Source of the DNA: CBW1002 sp046081905 | GTDB taxonomy: Bacteria; Cyanobacteriota; Cyanobacteriia; PCC-6307; Cyanobiaceae | DNA: 5,502 bases | Assembly (NCBI GenBank): GCA_046081905.1 | Contig: JBJTWS010000239.1 | Span: 1-5,502 of the forward strand | Reading direction: 5' to 3' | The notes under the pieces: model-generated | What the model was told of the DNA's origin: nothing | Databases searched by the model: none | What the model saw: only the letters and a program-made list of their open reading frames with translations | Position numbers and translations under genes: made by a program | Shown here: one piece after another, positions 5,157 through 5,502 of the stretch | Numbering within the stretch: the stretch's first letter is position 1 | Layout of the letters: each line of letters starts with the position of its first letter

Positions 5157-5502
5157 GTCTTCCTCCGATGCTGGCCGGCACCAGCCCCAGCCGGCGGCCG
5201 CCACGGCGAGGGCGATCAGGGGGCCATCCCCCCAGCGGCCATAGGGGGTGAGCATTCGGTGCATCTCCAGCGGCAGCAGCGCCGTGGCCGGCCTACCGGG
5301 GGGCAGGGAGCCCTGCAGCCGGCCGTTTTGATCCACCACCAGGCTGGGGCCGGTGTTGGCGGAACTCACCAGCCAGCGTCCCGTTTCCAGGGCCCGCAGG
5401 CGCGCCAGGGCCTGGAACTGGCGCTGCAGCTGCAGCGGGTAGGGATCGAGGTTGGCGCTGGCCAGCAGCCAGCGGGCCCCCTGCCGCACCGCCTGACGCT
5501 GG
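5127..5502 (-). CDS. lnt: Apolipoprotein N-acyltransferase, C-terminal part (start lies beyond the window)
   Basis: Lnt adds the third acyl chain to the N-terminal Cys of lipoproteins at the periplasmic face of the inner membrane. About 125 C-terminal residues are visible and the frame is open to the window edge. The GTG at 5489 encodes an internal Val, not a start. The end of the nitrilase-like domain is recognised by GARWLLASANLDPYP, LARLRALETGRWLVSSANTG, a DQNGRL turn and LTPYGRWGD. One hydrophobic helix follows (PLIALAVAAAGWGW), matching the last membrane segment of the family, then a short polar tail ending RFPQQG. The catalytic Glu-Lys-Cys residues should lie upstream, outside the window. 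In place of the SNDAWFG loop of enterobacterial Lnt there is SANLDPYP, which I believe is usual in cyanobacteria. The 3' end overlaps the 3' end of cobQ by 30 nt in a tail-to-tail arrangement. Confidence 0.88.
   Translation of the reverse strand, partial: QRQAVRQGARWLLASANLDPYPLQLQRQFQALARLRALETGRWLVSSANTGPSLVVDQNGRLQGSLPPGRPATALLPLEMHRMLTPYGRWGDGPLIALAVAAAGWGWCRPASEEDSGPRFPQQG

Overview
The window looks like chromosomal DNA from a GC-rich picocyanobacterium of the Synechococcus/Cyanobium type. The evidence is a cobyric acid synthase directly coupled to a small protein that I recognise as the cyanobacterial Npun_F0494 family, a cyanobacteria-like Lnt C-terminus, weak or absent Shine-Dalgarno sequences, and one HIP1 octamer (GCGATCGC). 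The assignment rests on protein recognition by eye, with no database search.

Layout: (1) Positions 1-2757 (+) hold the 3' 918 codons of a large trimeric autotransporter adhesin. From N to C it shows short beta-rich stalk repeats, a small YadA-type head, a long YadA-type head of 20 repeat units, a second block of stalk repeats, a neck helix, a YadA-type outer-membrane anchor, and then an unusual 131-residue coiled-coil tail beyond the anchor. (2) Positions 2812-3156 (+) encode a small secreted cysteine-containing protein, 54 nt downstream and probably co-transcribed. (3) Positions 3202-3612 (+) encode a 136-residue winged-helix-like protein whose stop overlaps the start of (4) cobQ, 3609-5156 (+), through an ATGA junction. 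(5) Positions 5127-5502 (-) hold the C-terminal part of apolipoprotein N-acyltransferase (lnt), which converges on cobQ and overlaps it by 30 nt. No gap between genes exceeds 60 nt, and I see no RNA gene, CRISPR array or insertion sequence.

Functionally there are two halves. The left half is a cell-surface module: an adhesin plus a small exported protein that could be its partner. The right half is housekeeping: late corrin-ring amidation (cobalamin/pseudocobalamin synthesis) and lipoprotein maturation. Sampled lines suggest that the cobQ/lnt half is richer in G+C (about 75% in one 60-nt line) than the adhesin (about 57% in one line). This may reflect the Thr/Asn/Ala-rich repeats rather than transfer.

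The most interesting signal is the adhesin architecture. It has a coiled-coil extension after the beta-barrel where this family normally ends, a repeated CX8CYGPN motif ahead of each head, and a cysteine pair placed across a predicted barrel hairpin. A small cysteine-bearing secreted protein is encoded immediately downstream.
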